Of a DNA stretch of 64,000 nucleotides, positions 51,742 through 60,735 are shown in pieces (within the stretch, counting starts at the first letter, position 1; every line of letters begins with the position of its first letter). The notes under the pieces were generated by a model. It worked only from the letters and a program-made list of their open reading frames with translations, was not told where the DNA came from and did no database searches. This DNA comes from Ectobacillus funiculus (GTDB lineage: Bacteria; Bacillota; Bacilli; Bacillales; Bacillaceae_G): NCBI RefSeq assembly GCF_042429435.1, contig NZ_JBHMAF010000193.1; one strand, 5' to 3'. Made by a program: the position numbers and the translations under genes.

Positions 51742-51771
51742 TGTATTAAAAAATGGAAAATAGGCATTCTA
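51742..51771 (+). promoter_or_regulatory. Sigma-G-like promoter of the ger operon
   Basis: TGTATT, 17-base spacer, CATTCTA. The -10 is one base and the -35 two bases from the sigma-G consensus. TSS would be about 60 bases before the first ger gene. Confidence 0.5.
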
Positions 51772-51836
51772 AATAACTAGAGAACACATCGAAACATTCT
51801 TTCGGTGACACTATAAACTTGGAGTGCTATAAGAAC

Positions 51837-53483
51837 ATGAACAGTGCATGGGATCGACTAATAAACAAGCGGAAAAGACAAGAGCAGACACTGCAGTATG
51901 AGGAAACTGAAATAACCTCAAATGAACAGGAACTTAGTTCGAATATAAATGAAAACCTTACCAACATTAGGACGGTTTTAGGGAATAGCGGCGACTTAAT
52001 TATTCGCGAATTTAAAATGGGAAAACCTTTTCTGCATAAAATTGTCTTGCTTTATATAAATGGTTTAGCGGATAAGGAGATTCAAGGCAGTTTTATCATG
52101 GAAAGACTGATGAGTAACTTTAACCATACTGAAAGCGATGATCCGCAGCAACCACATCAATTATTTGTATATATTAAAGAAAATATGTTAGCGCTTGGAG
52201 GGATTGAGGACATCACGAATTGGAACAAACTGTTCTTTTCCCTCGTATCCGGGCAAACCATTCTTCTGATTGATGGTTGTGATCGAGCGATTGGTTGTGC
52301 TGCACAGGGCGGAGAGTTAAGAGCGATTACAGAACCTACGACAGAACCTGCTGTCCGGGGGCCTAAAGAGAGCTTTGTTGAGTCGCTTATTACCAATACA
52401 GCCATGGTTCGCCGCAGAATTAAAAGCCCTAATCTATGGGTTGAAACTATGAGACTAGGGAAGATCACACAGACAGATGTGGCCATTATATACGTAAAGG
52501 GAATTGTCAATGACAAGCTTCTTAAAGAAGTCAAAGAGCGGCTGAATAAAATGGAAGTAGATGAAGTTACCGGTTCCAATACAATTGAAGAATGGATTAA
52601 TGACGACACATGGACACTTTGGCCAACCATCTTTATAACGGAACGTCCGGATGCTGTGGCTGGAAACTTAATGGAAGGACGTGTTGCCATTTTTGTTGAT
52701 GGGACACCAGTTCCTTTACTTTTACCGGCGACATGGATTCAATTTTTTCAAACAGCTGAAGATTATTATTTGCGTTGGAATGTGGCCAGTTTTTTGAGAT
52801 CCTTAAGAGTGGTTGCCTTCTTAATCACCCTTCTTGGACCATCCCTTTTTATTGCATTTATTTCGTTTCACCCAGAATTGATTCCAACGCCTTTATTAGT
52901 TAGTCTGTCAGCACAGCGGCACGGGATTCCATTTCCGGTATTTATAGAGGCATTGCTAATGGAAATGACATTTGAATTTTTGCGGGAAGCAGGTGTTCGG
53001 ATGCCGCGTCCGATTGGGCAGGCCGTTTCAATCGTTGGCGCACTTGTATTGGGACAAGCAGCTGTTCAGGCAGGGATTGTTTCCAGTGCAATGGTGATTG
53101 TGGTGGCAGGGACGGCAATCGCCAGTTTTACCATACCCCATGTGGGGATGACGGATGCGACACGTTTACTTCGACTTATCATGATGATGTTGGCAGCTTC
53201 TTTCGGACTTTATGGAATTGGGCTCGGGCTCATTGTTTTAGTCGCCCACACTTGCAGCATTCGTTCTTTTGGTATTCCTTATTTGACTCCCTTTGCTCCA
53301 CTCATTATTTCTGATTGGAAAGATACCATTGTCCGTTTCCCTAAGCCGTTTTTGTCAAAACGTCCTCGATTGATTAACCAAATGAAAAGAAAGAGAGTAG
53401 GTAATACGCAAAATCTGGGTCCGTCACCAAGAGAAGGTCAAATAAAGGACAACAAATCGAAGAGGGATTCTAATGAAACATAA
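51837..53483 (+). CDS. gerKA: Spore germinant receptor A subunit (GerKA-like)
   Basis: Start at ATG 51837 behind GGAGTG (51821-51826). 548 aa. N-terminal soluble domain of about 300 residues with LLIDGCDRAIG, TITDVAIIYVKG and EGRVAIFVDGTPVPLLLPATW, then five membrane helices including IALSLPGLFIA-type HPELIPTPLLVSLSAQRHGIPFP, and a short C-terminal tail. It is the ligand-sensing subunit with GerKB. The A-C-B gene order is that of gerK. Overlaps the C gene by 11 bases. Confidence 0.93.
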   Translation: MNSAWDRLINKRKRQEQTLQYEETEITSNEQELSSNINENLTNIRTVLGNSGDLIIREFKMGKPFLHKIVLLYINGLADKEIQGSFIMERLMSNFNHTESDDPQQPHQLFVYIKENMLALGGIEDITNWNKLFFSLVSGQTILLIDGCDRAIGCAAQGGELRAITEPTTEPAVRGPKESFVESLITNTAMVRRRIKSPNLWVETMRLGKITQTDVAIIYVKGIVNDKLLKEVKERLNKMEVDEVTGSNTIEEWINDDTWTLWPTIFITERPDAVAGNLMEGRVAIFVDGTPVPLLLPATWIQFFQTAEDYYLRWNVASFLRSLRVVAFLITLLGPSLFIAFISFHPELIPTPLLVSLSAQRHGIPFPVFIEALLMEMTFEFLREAGVRMPRPIGQAVSIVGALVLGQAAVQAGIVSSAMVIVVAGTAIASFTIPHVGMTDATRLLRLIMMMLAASFGLYGIGLGLIVLVAHTCSIRSFGIPYLTPFAPLIISDWKDTIVRFPKPFLSKRPRLINQMKRKRVGNTQNLGPSPREGQIKDNKSKRDSNET

Positions 53484-54681
53484 ACCATTCATCATTCTCT
53501 TTATGATTTTATCGACTATATTATTGTCAGGATGTTGGGATCGTGCTGAATTACAAGATATTGATATAGTAGGCGCTATTGGTATTGATGATGGAGGTGA
53601 TAATTTGGAAAACAGATATCGTGTTACAGTGCAAATTATAAATGAAGGACAAATAGCAAGTGCGGCAGGGCAGGGAGGGAAAGGAGAAGTGGCTCCTGTT
53701 ACGGCTTATTCGGCTACAGGAAGCACTGTTGCGGAGGCACTCCGGAAAATTGCACCAAAGTCACCTCAGGAGCTTTTTTTTCCTCATGTTCAATTAATGG
53801 TGATTGGCGAGGAGTTAGCGAGAAAAAAGGGGATTCAAGATTTGTTTGATTGGATTGAACGCGACTCCCAATTTCGTACACTTTTTCCGATTCTAATCGT
53901 CAGAAATAATACAGCAAAGACGCTTCTCCAAATCACAACCCCTTTAGAGGATGTCCCTTCTGCCAAGATTGTTAGCGGACTGGAAACCACTAAAAAAATC
54001 TGGGGAGAGTATGCAAGTACTCGTGCTGATCAAGTTATTCAACAATTAGGGAGAGGAGGAGCAAATTTAACAGGTATTGAGCTTAGTGGAGATCCGAAAA
54101 AAGGGAACAGTTTACAAAATGTTCAACAAATATCTCCAAAGACAGATATGGAAATACGAGGACTTGCGATTTTTAAAAAGGGGAAACTCAAAAAGTGGTT
54201 GGATGAAGACTCTGCCCGTGGTGCTACATGGATTAATAATGAATTAAAAAAAACCATTGTAGACCTTGATTGTAAAAAGAAAAAAAAGGGGATTGCAGTG
54301 GATGTTATGCGTTCCAAAACAAAAATTAAAGCGGAAATAAAAAACAATAAACCTGTTATTCAGATCACAGTTCGAACAGAAGGCCACATCTCAGAGGTCC
54401 ATTGCCCAATCGATCTTGCTAAACATGAATCCATTGAACAACTTGAAAAACAGCTGAGAAAGGAAATAAAATCGGAAGTGGTAATGGCCGTAAAAGATGC
54501 TAAAGAACAAAAAAGTGACATTTTCCGTTTTAGCGAATATATCAATCGCAAAAATCCAAAAGTGTGGAAGAAGATTGCGAAAAAATGGGATGATGAAATC
54601 TTTCCCGAGACAGAAGTTAATATAAACGTACAAGCGTTTATTCGACGGTCAGGCTTGCGGACAAAACCATATATCAAATAA
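53473..54681 (+). CDS. gerKC: Spore germinant receptor C lipoprotein (GerKC-like)
   Basis: 402 aa lipoprotein with lipobox LSGC (residues 16-20) followed directly by the CWDRAELQDI start that marks the GerC family. Three alpha/beta domains; family motifs include KSPQELFFPHVQLMVIGEELA and FRTLFPILIVRNN. The mature form sits on the outer face of the spore inner membrane and is needed with the A and B subunits. RBS AAGAGGGA lies in the end of the A gene. Confidence 0.94.
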   Translation: MKHKPFIILFMILSTILLSGCWDRAELQDIDIVGAIGIDDGGDNLENRYRVTVQIINEGQIASAAGQGGKGEVAPVTAYSATGSTVAEALRKIAPKSPQELFFPHVQLMVIGEELARKKGIQDLFDWIERDSQFRTLFPILIVRNNTAKTLLQITTPLEDVPSAKIVSGLETTKKIWGEYASTRADQVIQQLGRGGANLTGIELSGDPKKGNSLQNVQQISPKTDMEIRGLAIFKKGKLKKWLDEDSARGATWINNELKKTIVDLDCKKKKKGIAVDVMRSKTKIKAEIKNNKPVIQITVRTEGHISEVHCPIDLAKHESIEQLEKQLRKEIKSEVVMAVKDAKEQKSDIFRFSEYINRKNPKVWKKIAKKWDDEIFPETEVNINVQAFIRRSGLRTKPYIK

Positions 54682-54772
54682 GGCGACAAAGTCAAGTGAA
54701 GAAGGGGGATTCCAAGCAAATGCCGATCTCAAGAATTTGCGATTAAGGAATGAAGGGAGGTTTTCTAGGAAG

Positions 54773-55876
54773 ATGGAGAAAGCCAAAGTGAGTGTCATTC
54801 AACTATTTTCCATGATGTTTATATTTGAACTTGGAAGTGCAGTGGTCGTAAGTTTTGGAATAGGCGCTAGAAAGGACGCTTGGTTTGCGATTCTTTTAGG
54901 CTTGTGTGGTGGGGTTGCTTTGTTTTTCATTTACTACCCTGTATTTCGCCAATATCCTGATCTGCCGTTTACCGGATATGTGAGGAAAATATTCGGTAAA
55001 TATTTTGGATGGGGAATTGGTGTCTTATACATCGTATATTTAATGTACGCCGCTTCCCGAAATCTGCGTGATTTCGGAGACATACTACTTGCATCAACAA
55101 TGCGAAAAACACCGTTATTAGCGGTCAATATCCTAATGATTCTTGCCATTTGTTATGTGCTTTATCTAGGGATTGAAGTACTGGGAAGAACGGCAGAGGT
55201 ATTTATTGTTGTTATAATCTTTTTTGGAGTGACAGGAAGTCTGTTAACTTGGGTTTCAGGCAATGTCCATCTTCCTAATTTGCGGCCGTTTCTTGAAAAT
55301 GGATGGAAACCAATCTTAACGACAGCATTTCCGATTACTACTTTTTTTCCTTTCGGAGAAATGTTTGCCTTTAGCATGGTGTTTCCTTATCTAAATCGAC
55401 CTGAATCATTGAAAAAAGTTTGGTTGTCTGCCTTAATTTCAAGCGGGCTGATCTTAAGCTATACAACGACCTTAAATATCGCTGTTCTTGGGGTTGAAGA
55501 AGTGGAGAGGGCTACTTTTCCGTTGTTATCAACAATCGGCAAGATCAATCTTATGGAGTTTTTACAACGACTTGATGCTATTGCCGTTTTGACTTTTTTG
55601 TTCACTACGTTTTTTAAAGTGTCGATTTATTTTTATGGTGCGGTCATAGGGATGGTCGATTTGTTCAAGTTAAAAAACCATCAGCAAATTATTTTGCCGG
55701 CCGGGATTATTATCGTATTTTTATCAATGAGTATTGCTTCAAATTTTGCTGAACATATTGACGAAGGTCTGATCATTGCACCTTATTATCTTCATACTAT
55801 CTTTCTTTTGATTATTCCATTATTGATGCTGAGTATTGTCATCATTCGTAACCATGTTAAAAATAAAGCTAACTAG
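54773..55876 (+). CDS. gerKB: Spore germinant receptor B subunit (GerKB-like)
   Basis: Start at ATG 54773, though its RBS AAGGGAGG (54753-54760) is 12 bases away. 367 aa with ten membrane helices, APC-superfamily fold (GerAB). Opening VSVIQLFSMMFIFELGSAVVV and the SFGIGARKDAW loop are typical. It is thought to bind the germinant within the membrane. Its stop overlaps by eight bases the 3' end of the convergent gene at 55869-56105. Confidence 0.93.
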   Translation: MEKAKVSVIQLFSMMFIFELGSAVVVSFGIGARKDAWFAILLGLCGGVALFFIYYPVFRQYPDLPFTGYVRKIFGKYFGWGIGVLYIVYLMYAASRNLRDFGDILLASTMRKTPLLAVNILMILAICYVLYLGIEVLGRTAEVFIVVIIFFGVTGSLLTWVSGNVHLPNLRPFLENGWKPILTTAFPITTFFPFGEMFAFSMVFPYLNRPESLKKVWLSALISSGLILSYTTTLNIAVLGVEEVERATFPLLSTIGKINLMEFLQRLDAIAVLTFLFTTFFKVSIYFYGAVIGMVDLFKLKNHQQIILPAGIIIVFLSMSIASNFAEHIDEGLIIAPYYLHTIFLLIIPLLMLSIVIIRNHVKNKAN

Positions 55877-56105
55877 AACCATTTGATTTGTCCGCTTTAT
55901 TTTTTATAATAATCACAATTTGTTGACCAATTGTAAGTAATAAAAGAAGTGCTAACATCACATATTCTCCACTTTCTATTACCCAAAATGGGTTGAGTAA
56001 ATGCAATAATGCTTGAGATAGACTAAATCCTAAAAGAATGTCCATAAATACGCTAAGTGAAATAGATAATAAAAAAATGAATATAAATACTCCTAATATT
56101 TTCAT
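55869..56105 (-). CDS. Germinant receptor D subunit-like small membrane protein (GerKD-like)
   Basis: 78 aa with two membrane helices (about residues 4-25 and 50-68) and a short basic tail. In several bacilli, small two-helix D subunits that modulate germination are encoded beside ger operons; in B. subtilis gerKD sits just after gerKB on the opposite strand. This gene has the same place, size and direction. RBS AAAGGAGAAC (minus strand). Its end overlaps the gerKB end by eight bases. Confidence 0.75.
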   Translation of the reverse strand: MKILGVFIFIFLLSISLSVFMDILLGFSLSQALLHLLNPFWVIESGEYVMLALLLLLTIGQQIVIIIKNKADKSNGSS

Positions 56106-56165
56106 GGTTGTTCTCCTTTGTTTATTATGGTGTAAGGATAGTATTTGTCACATGGGAATCTTTTA

Positions 56166-56302
56166 ATAAAGAAAACTCGCCGATTGACGAGCCCTGCCCT
56201 TGGGCGAAGACAGAGGCATAGTTGCCCTTATACTTTATTCTTAAAATTCCTCACTACGTCGAATGGTCCTCCAGCTAGAAATTTATACGCTCTTAAAGTG
56301 TA
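56166..56302 (-). repeat. Dispersed structured repeat, copy 16 (complete, array of three)
   Basis: Complete minus-strand unit. Nearly identical to copy 17; they differ at one visible base (AAATTCCTC versus AAATTTCTC). The period from copy 16 to 17 is 134 bp. Confidence 0.95.
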
Positions 56303-56491
56303 AAGAAAACTCGCCGATTGACGAGCCCTGCCCTTGGGCGAAGACAGAGGCATAGTTGCCCTTATACTTTATTCTTAAAATTTCTCACTACGTCGAATGG
56401 TCCTCCAGCTANNNNNNNNNNNNNNNNNNNNNNNNNNNNNNNNNNNNNNNNNNNNNNNNNNNNNNNNNAATTTATACGCTCTTAAAGTGTA
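56303..56491 (-). repeat. Dispersed structured repeat, copy 17 (with assembly gap)
   Basis: Same unit as copy 16, interrupted by 57 N (56412-56468). The flanks of the gap are in register with a gap of two missing bases, so the run of N probably hides two bases plus a whole number of 134-bp units. Confidence 0.85.
56412..56468. other. Assembly gap (57 N) inside tandem repeat
   Basis: A run of N in the middle of repeat copy 17. Its cause is likely collapse of near-identical tandem copies. Confidence 0.99.
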
Positions 56492-56604
56492 AAGAAAACT
56501 CGCCGATTGACGAGCTCTGCCCTTGGGCGAAGACAGAGGCATAGTTGTCCTTATGCTTTATTCCTAAAATTTCTCGCTTCGTCGAATAGTTTTCCAGCTA
56601 GAAG
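56492..56604 (-). repeat. Dispersed structured repeat, copy 18 (left end decayed)
   Basis: Third minus-strand unit of the array. The terminator end is intact (TCGCC-AATC-type loop with a G-T pair); the far end of the large hairpin decays after CCAGCTAGAAG. More diverged than copies 16 and 17, so it is likely the oldest of the three. Confidence 0.92.
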
Positions 56605-56780
56605 GGATAAATCCAAAGTTTTTGGAAAACTGTTAACAATAAAATTCTTTGAGAGGTACAATCCCAAAATTTAGCGACATATTTTTAAGCTTTTTTTCTA
56701 GACTAAAGGATATGACGATTGAAATGCAGAAAACTAATTAGGGTAGTAAATGCAGGTTATATTTCTTGAGGAGGATTCTT

Positions 56781-56945
56781 ATGGACTATAATCAGAATGT
56801 TAGTCAAGTTGATCAACAATATGCCTTTGCTAATTTATCTACAGATTTGGTTGCGGACATTCAAAAGTTAGAAAAACGTTTGAAGGATGCGACTCAAAAA
56901 GAAGTTATCTTGATTGCATATGAGGATAAAGGAGATTTTAAGTGA
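56781..56945 (+). CDS. Small hypothetical protein (54 aa)
   Basis: GAGGAGG nine bases before ATG 56781 is an excellent RBS. 54 aa, acidic and helical: MDYNQNVSQVDQQYAFANLS, TDLVADIQKLEKRLKD, ending EVILIAYEDKGDFK. The middle forms a heptad-like helix (LVADIQKLEKRL). Not recognised. It follows the repeat array and has a terminator after it. Confidence 0.75.
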   Translation: MDYNQNVSQVDQQYAFANLSTDLVADIQKLEKRLKDATQKEVILIAYEDKGDFK

Positions 56946-57040
56946 ACAGTTTCTCAATTCCCTGAAAAGCAAACATGCGACAGTAAGTAATCTAAAGCTT
57001 CATGGAAGCAAGACCTTGATATCTAAACTCCCTAGTAATA

Positions 57041-57075
57041 AGAAATCCTTCTAGTGCAATGCTAGAAGGATTTCA
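57041..57075 (+). terminator. Rho-independent terminator of the 54-aa gene
   Basis: GAAATCCTTCTAG pairs with CTAGAAGGATTTC around six bases. Only ATTC follows, so the T tract is short. Confidence 0.75.
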
Positions 57076-57188
57076 TTCGGTTAAGTGAACTTAAGGTAAT
57101 AAAACTCCCTAGTCAGATTTGTAAAGCTCTCATTTTATCACCTATAATAAATATAAATGAAATGATCTATATGGAGGCGATCGTAATC

Positions 57189-57842
57189 ATGCAGCGAAAG
57201 AATATACTGTATTCCTTCCCTATACTGATTGTAATTCTTGCTTTAATTTTAGGAGGATGCAGCACAAACACTGATAAAAAGGAAACGCAGGCACAGGCTA
57301 CGAAAAAAATTCAGGTTGAGAAAAATCCAGTTGTTACAATTGTCATGGAGAATGATAAGCAGATTAAGGTGGAGCTATATCCTGAAGTCGCTCCGAATAC
57401 AGTCTTGAATTTCATTTCCTTGGTGCAAAAGGGCTTTTATGATGGATTAACGTTTCATCGAGTTATTCCTGGTTTTATGATTCAGGGTGGGGATCCTGAA
57501 GGCACAGGTACTGGCGGGCCTGGGTATACAATTAGAGGGGAATTTAGCTCGAATGGATTTAAGAACAATATAAAACATGAGACAGGAGTCATTTCGATGG
57601 CTAGATCCAACAACCCAGATTCTGCGGGATCCCAATTTTTTATTATGGTAAAAAACGCACCCCAGCTTGATGGTGAATATGCTGCTTTTGGTAAAGTAAT
57701 TGAGGGGATGGAGACAGTTAACGAAATTGTAAATGTGGAACGGGATAGTAAGGACAAGCCGATTCACGAACAAAAAATGAAGAAGGTGACGGTAGAAACC
57801 TTTGGTGAAAAGTACGATAAACCTGAGGTTATGTCAAAATAG
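57189..57842 (+). CDS. Cyclophilin-type peptidyl-prolyl isomerase lipoprotein
   Basis: Start at ATG 57189 behind GGAGG; earlier starts are less well placed. 217 aa: lipoprotein signal ending LGGC, then a cyclophilin domain (residues 55-200) with FHRVIPGFMIQGGDP (catalytic Arg), GTGGPGYTIRGEF, SMARSNNPDSAGSQFFIM and AAFGKVIEGMETV. Anchored outside the membrane, it should help fold secreted proteins. The C-terminal 20 residues are Lys/Glu-rich. Confidence 0.93.
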   Translation: MQRKNILYSFPILIVILALILGGCSTNTDKKETQAQATKKIQVEKNPVVTIVMENDKQIKVELYPEVAPNTVLNFISLVQKGFYDGLTFHRVIPGFMIQGGDPEGTGTGGPGYTIRGEFSSNGFKNNIKHETGVISMARSNNPDSAGSQFFIMVKNAPQLDGEYAAFGKVIEGMETVNEIVNVERDSKDKPIHEQKMKKVTVETFGEKYDKPEVMSK

Positions 57843-57852
57843 TTTTTTGTTG

Positions 57853-57898
57853 GATCGAAAGAAGATACATGAATCTTCCTTCGATCACAACGTTTTTT
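57853..57898 (+). terminator. Rho-independent terminator of the cyclophilin gene
   Basis: GATCGAAAGAAGAT pairs with ATCTTC and TTCGATC (one bulge), followed by CAACGTTTTTT. Repeat copy 19 starts at the T tract. Confidence 0.85.
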
Positions 57899-57925
57899 AC
57901 ACTGTAGGAAAGTATAAATTTCCAT
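57898..57925 (+). repeat. Dispersed structured repeat, copy 19 (left fragment)
   Basis: ACACTGTAGGAAAGTATAAATTTCC, then cut. Starts at a host terminator T tract. Confidence 0.8.
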
Positions 57926-57940
57926 TAAGAAATAGTTGTC

Positions 57941-58318
57941 TTATTTAAGCGCAGATTCGGTAGCTTTAACTGCATACCCTTCTTTGCTGCTCTTGCCATC
58001 TTGACGGTCGTGGTTCTCCTGGTTTTTTTTCATGTACATATTATATACATCCTCTGCAGTCAAACCGACCTTCATAGATAAGCTTGGTAGGAAGTGCCAT
58101 AAATCAATAACTTCTTTACGCAGTTCCTCCATATCTATTTCTTTTTCATTTTTCCACCATTTCCATGGTAATAACTGGCGGATTTCTTCGATTTCAGAAT
58201 CCATTGCAACTGTAATACCCAAGACCCAATCAGCTACGTTTTTGTCAATTTGGCGTTCCTCAATAATCTTGTCGTCTAGTTTCTTTTGCAAAGCGAAGAT
58301 TGTTTCTAGTTTATCCAT
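57941..58318 (-). CDS. Dimeric dUTP diphosphatase (all-alpha NTP-PPase)
   Basis: 125 aa helical protein. LETIFALQKKLDDKIIEER opens the first helix; ITVAMDSEIEEI with KWWKN and ELRKEVIDLWHFL carry the EExxE-like and E..D metal sites of the dUTPase_2/MazG-type fold. It removes pyrophosphate from dUTP to keep uracil out of DNA. Genes of this type occur on phages and chromosomes; nothing phage-like surrounds it. RBS AGGAGGATC on the minus strand. Confidence 0.88.
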   Translation of the reverse strand: MDKLETIFALQKKLDDKIIEERQIDKNVADWVLGITVAMDSEIEEIRQLLPWKWWKNEKEIDMEELRKEVIDLWHFLPSLSMKVGLTAEDVYNMYMKKNQENHDRQDGKSSKEGYAVKATESALK

Positions 58319-58563
58319 TAGTGTGATCCTCCTGTAACTCCTCGTGTTCTTATATTCCTACCTTCTTTACCATACAATAATTTAATAACATAGAACAACA
58401 AAAATAAATAAAAGAAGGTAGGAATGTGTCCATCTTCCGTCATAGTGAAGTTCTTAATTATTATTGCATAATTATTCTTATGTTTTGGACCCTTAATTTT
58501 TTCCTAAGTTGCCATATTACTGTAATTTCCTGTATGAAACAAGTATTAACCTTCATAAGATTG

Positions 58564-59145
58564 CTAATCATTGGATGGATTTGTCATGCCTGCTGATAAA
58601 ATAAACTTCATTGCGTCTTCTGGCTTTATATCAAGCGCTTCAATATCGTTTTTCGGAACAAGAAACGTTACTCCAGCCACTTGGAATGTTTGCGGAATGA
58701 AAACAGCAACATATTCCTGTAAAGGCTCATATAGCATATGTAGCTCTTCAGATGTTACAAATCCAAGACTTTTCATGTTTGTCCCTGGAATAGTGACAAG
58801 TACAACCTTAGAAAATGAACGTTTTTTTCCTAACAATGATTGAAGGATGTCTTGGATAGAAGTGTACAATACTTTTACAAGGGGAACTCTGCGAAACAAA
58901 CGGTCTACTAAATTTAAAATCCCCTTTAACACATAATGAGTTGACAGCCAGCCGATACATGTAAGAAACACTATCGTAACGATGATCCCTATTCCTGGTA
59001 CATAGGCTTCCCCTATATACTTTTTAATAAATTTACCTACTATCCCATCTAGGAATGTGAATGTTGCAAACAAAACATACACAATTAAAAGGATGGGAAC
59101 AATTGTCAAAACCCCGTTTAAAAAATGCTTCAGCCAACGTCTCAT
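58564..59145 (-). CDS. DUF502-family membrane protein
   Basis: 193 aa. Two N-terminal membrane helices (residues 7-30 and 48-72) and a C-terminal soluble part with family motifs PLVKVLYTSIQDILQSLLGK, FSKVVLVTIPG, LGFVTSE and VFIPQTFQVAGVTFLVPKND. Function is not known. Start overlaps AGGAGTTCAT-type RBS on the minus strand. Single gene. Confidence 0.88.
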   Translation of the reverse strand: MRRWLKHFLNGVLTIVPILLIVYVLFATFTFLDGIVGKFIKKYIGEAYVPGIGIIVTIVFLTCIGWLSTHYVLKGILNLVDRLFRRVPLVKVLYTSIQDILQSLLGKKRSFSKVVLVTIPGTNMKSLGFVTSEELHMLYEPLQEYVAVFIPQTFQVAGVTFLVPKNDIEALDIKPEDAMKFILSAGMTNPSND

Positions 59146-59467
59146 GTAGATGAACTCCTCTCATTACAGAAATAACAGTCTATTTTATATATTATTGTCT
59201 AACCTGTAATAAAATGTAAATAAGTAATCTGTGTATGGATCATGGGAATGAAGCTAAAAATGATGGGGATTTATCGTGCTTCAAGCAGACAAATAAGAAA
59301 AAGACTACGGTTATTCTTCGCCTGTTTACTCGAATAGCGGAGAATTCTAAAATATAAAATCATTACTGTTTTTAAATTTCTTACTTTAATTTTAAGGTAA
59401 TATTATTTGCAAGCTGAAGGTGAATTAGGTATATAATTGAAGAATCAAAAGAGAAAAGGTGTTTTCG
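59146..59467. other. Intergenic between divergent genes
   Basis: About 320 bases between DUF502 and the oxidoreductase. AT-rich; two promoter regions expected, nothing more seen. Confidence 0.4.
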
Positions 59468-60595
59468 ATGCAAACATATATTGTAGTTGGAGCTGGAATT
59501 CTTGGGGCATCTACTGCATATCATCTCGCAAAGGCAGGAGCGAGTGTTATAGTAGTGGATCGTCAAGATTTAGGACAGGCTACTGATGCGGCAGCGGGGA
59601 TTATTTGTCCTTGGCTTTCACAACGCCGCAACCAAGCCTGGTATCAATTGGCGAAAAATGGAGCAAAATATTATACTTCTTTAATTCAGCAATTAGAAGG
59701 GGATGGTGAGACAGACACGGGTTATAAACAGGTAGGGGCCATTAGTATCCATACAGAGGATGAGAAGCTGGATAAGATGGAGGAACGCGTACATAAACGG
59801 CGTCAGGATTCGCCGGAAATCGGTGAAGTTAATAGGCTATCAACGACTGAAACTAAAGCTTTGTTTCCGCTTCTAGCTGAACAATATAGTTCTGTTCATA
59901 TAAGCGGTGCAGCTCGTGTAAACGGAAGAGCTCTGCGTGAGTCTCTTTTGAATGCCGCTAGAAAACATGGAGCCAGCATTCTTCACGGAAGTGCAAAGTT
60001 AGTTCATAAAAATAACAGAGTTATTGGGGTTCAGGTAGAGGGCAGGATAGTATTAGGAGATCAGATTATCGTAACGGCCGGTGCTTGGGCAAATGAGTTA
60101 TTGCAGCCGCTAGGTATTCATTTTTTAGTAACTTATCAAAAGGCACAAATTGTGCATCTTCACATACCAGATATGGATACTAGCGCATGGCCCGTTGTTA
60201 TGCCGCCAAATGACCAGTATATTCTTGCGTTCGAGGACGGGCGAATCGTTATAGGAGCCACACATGAAAATGAAATCGGAATGGATTACCGAGTGACAGC
60301 AGGCGGACTGTATGAAGTTTTTCATAAAGCTTTGTCCGTTTCTCCAGATTTGTCAAATGGTACGGTACTTGAGACAAGGGTAGGGTTTAGGCCGTTTACA
60401 CCAGGATTTCTCCCGGTGATTGGTGCTTTACCGGGTTATGAGGGAGTGTTGGTAGCTAACGGGCTTGGGGCTTCAGGATTAACAGTTGGACCTTACCTAG
60501 GTTCTGAACTTGCAAAGCTTGCTCTTGGTCAATCAATAGAAATCGAACTTAATCACTATAGTGTAGCTGGAGCAATTCAAGAACTAGAACATTAA
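59468..60595 (+). CDS. FAD-dependent oxidoreductase (DAO/DadA-like)
   Basis: Start at ATG 59468 behind AAAAGGTG; the GTG at 59459 is part of that RBS. 375 aa: GAGILGASTAYHLAKAGASVIVVDRQDLGQATDAAAG is the FAD-binding GxGxxG motif and following strand (residues 8-45), VTAGAWANELLQPLG the second FAD contact and RVGFRPFTPGFLPVIGALPG the C-terminal signature. It resembles glycine/D-amino-acid oxidases. Substrate not known. Confidence 0.9.
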   Translation: MQTYIVVGAGILGASTAYHLAKAGASVIVVDRQDLGQATDAAAGIICPWLSQRRNQAWYQLAKNGAKYYTSLIQQLEGDGETDTGYKQVGAISIHTEDEKLDKMEERVHKRRQDSPEIGEVNRLSTTETKALFPLLAEQYSSVHISGAARVNGRALRESLLNAARKHGASILHGSAKLVHKNNRVIGVQVEGRIVLGDQIIVTAGAWANELLQPLGIHFLVTYQKAQIVHLHIPDMDTSAWPVVMPPNDQYILAFEDGRIVIGATHENEIGMDYRVTAGGLYEVFHKALSVSPDLSNGTVLETRVGFRPFTPGFLPVIGALPGYEGVLVANGLGASGLTVGPYLGSELAKLALGQSIEIELNHYSVAGAIQELEH

Positions 60596-60640
60596 TATGT
60601 CTTCATATACCTAATAAGGATTCAAGTAGTATATAGACTT

Positions 60641-60680
60641 AAAAGGAGTTCGGATAGGAACATCAATCCGAACTCCTTTG
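60641..60680 (+). terminator. Rho-independent terminator after the oxidoreductase
   Basis: AAAGGAGTTCGGAT pairs with ATCCGAACTCCTTT, a 14-bp stem; T tract is short. Confidence 0.85.
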
Positions 60681-60735
60681 TGTGTTAGTTTATTGCACCC
60701 GAAAAGATTAAGGTTAAAAATGAAACAAAAAACAA

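Noticed and set aside
52157..52690. Long minus-strand frame (177 aa) inside gerKA
   Set aside because: Antisense shadow of a clear coding gene; no RBS, biased composition.
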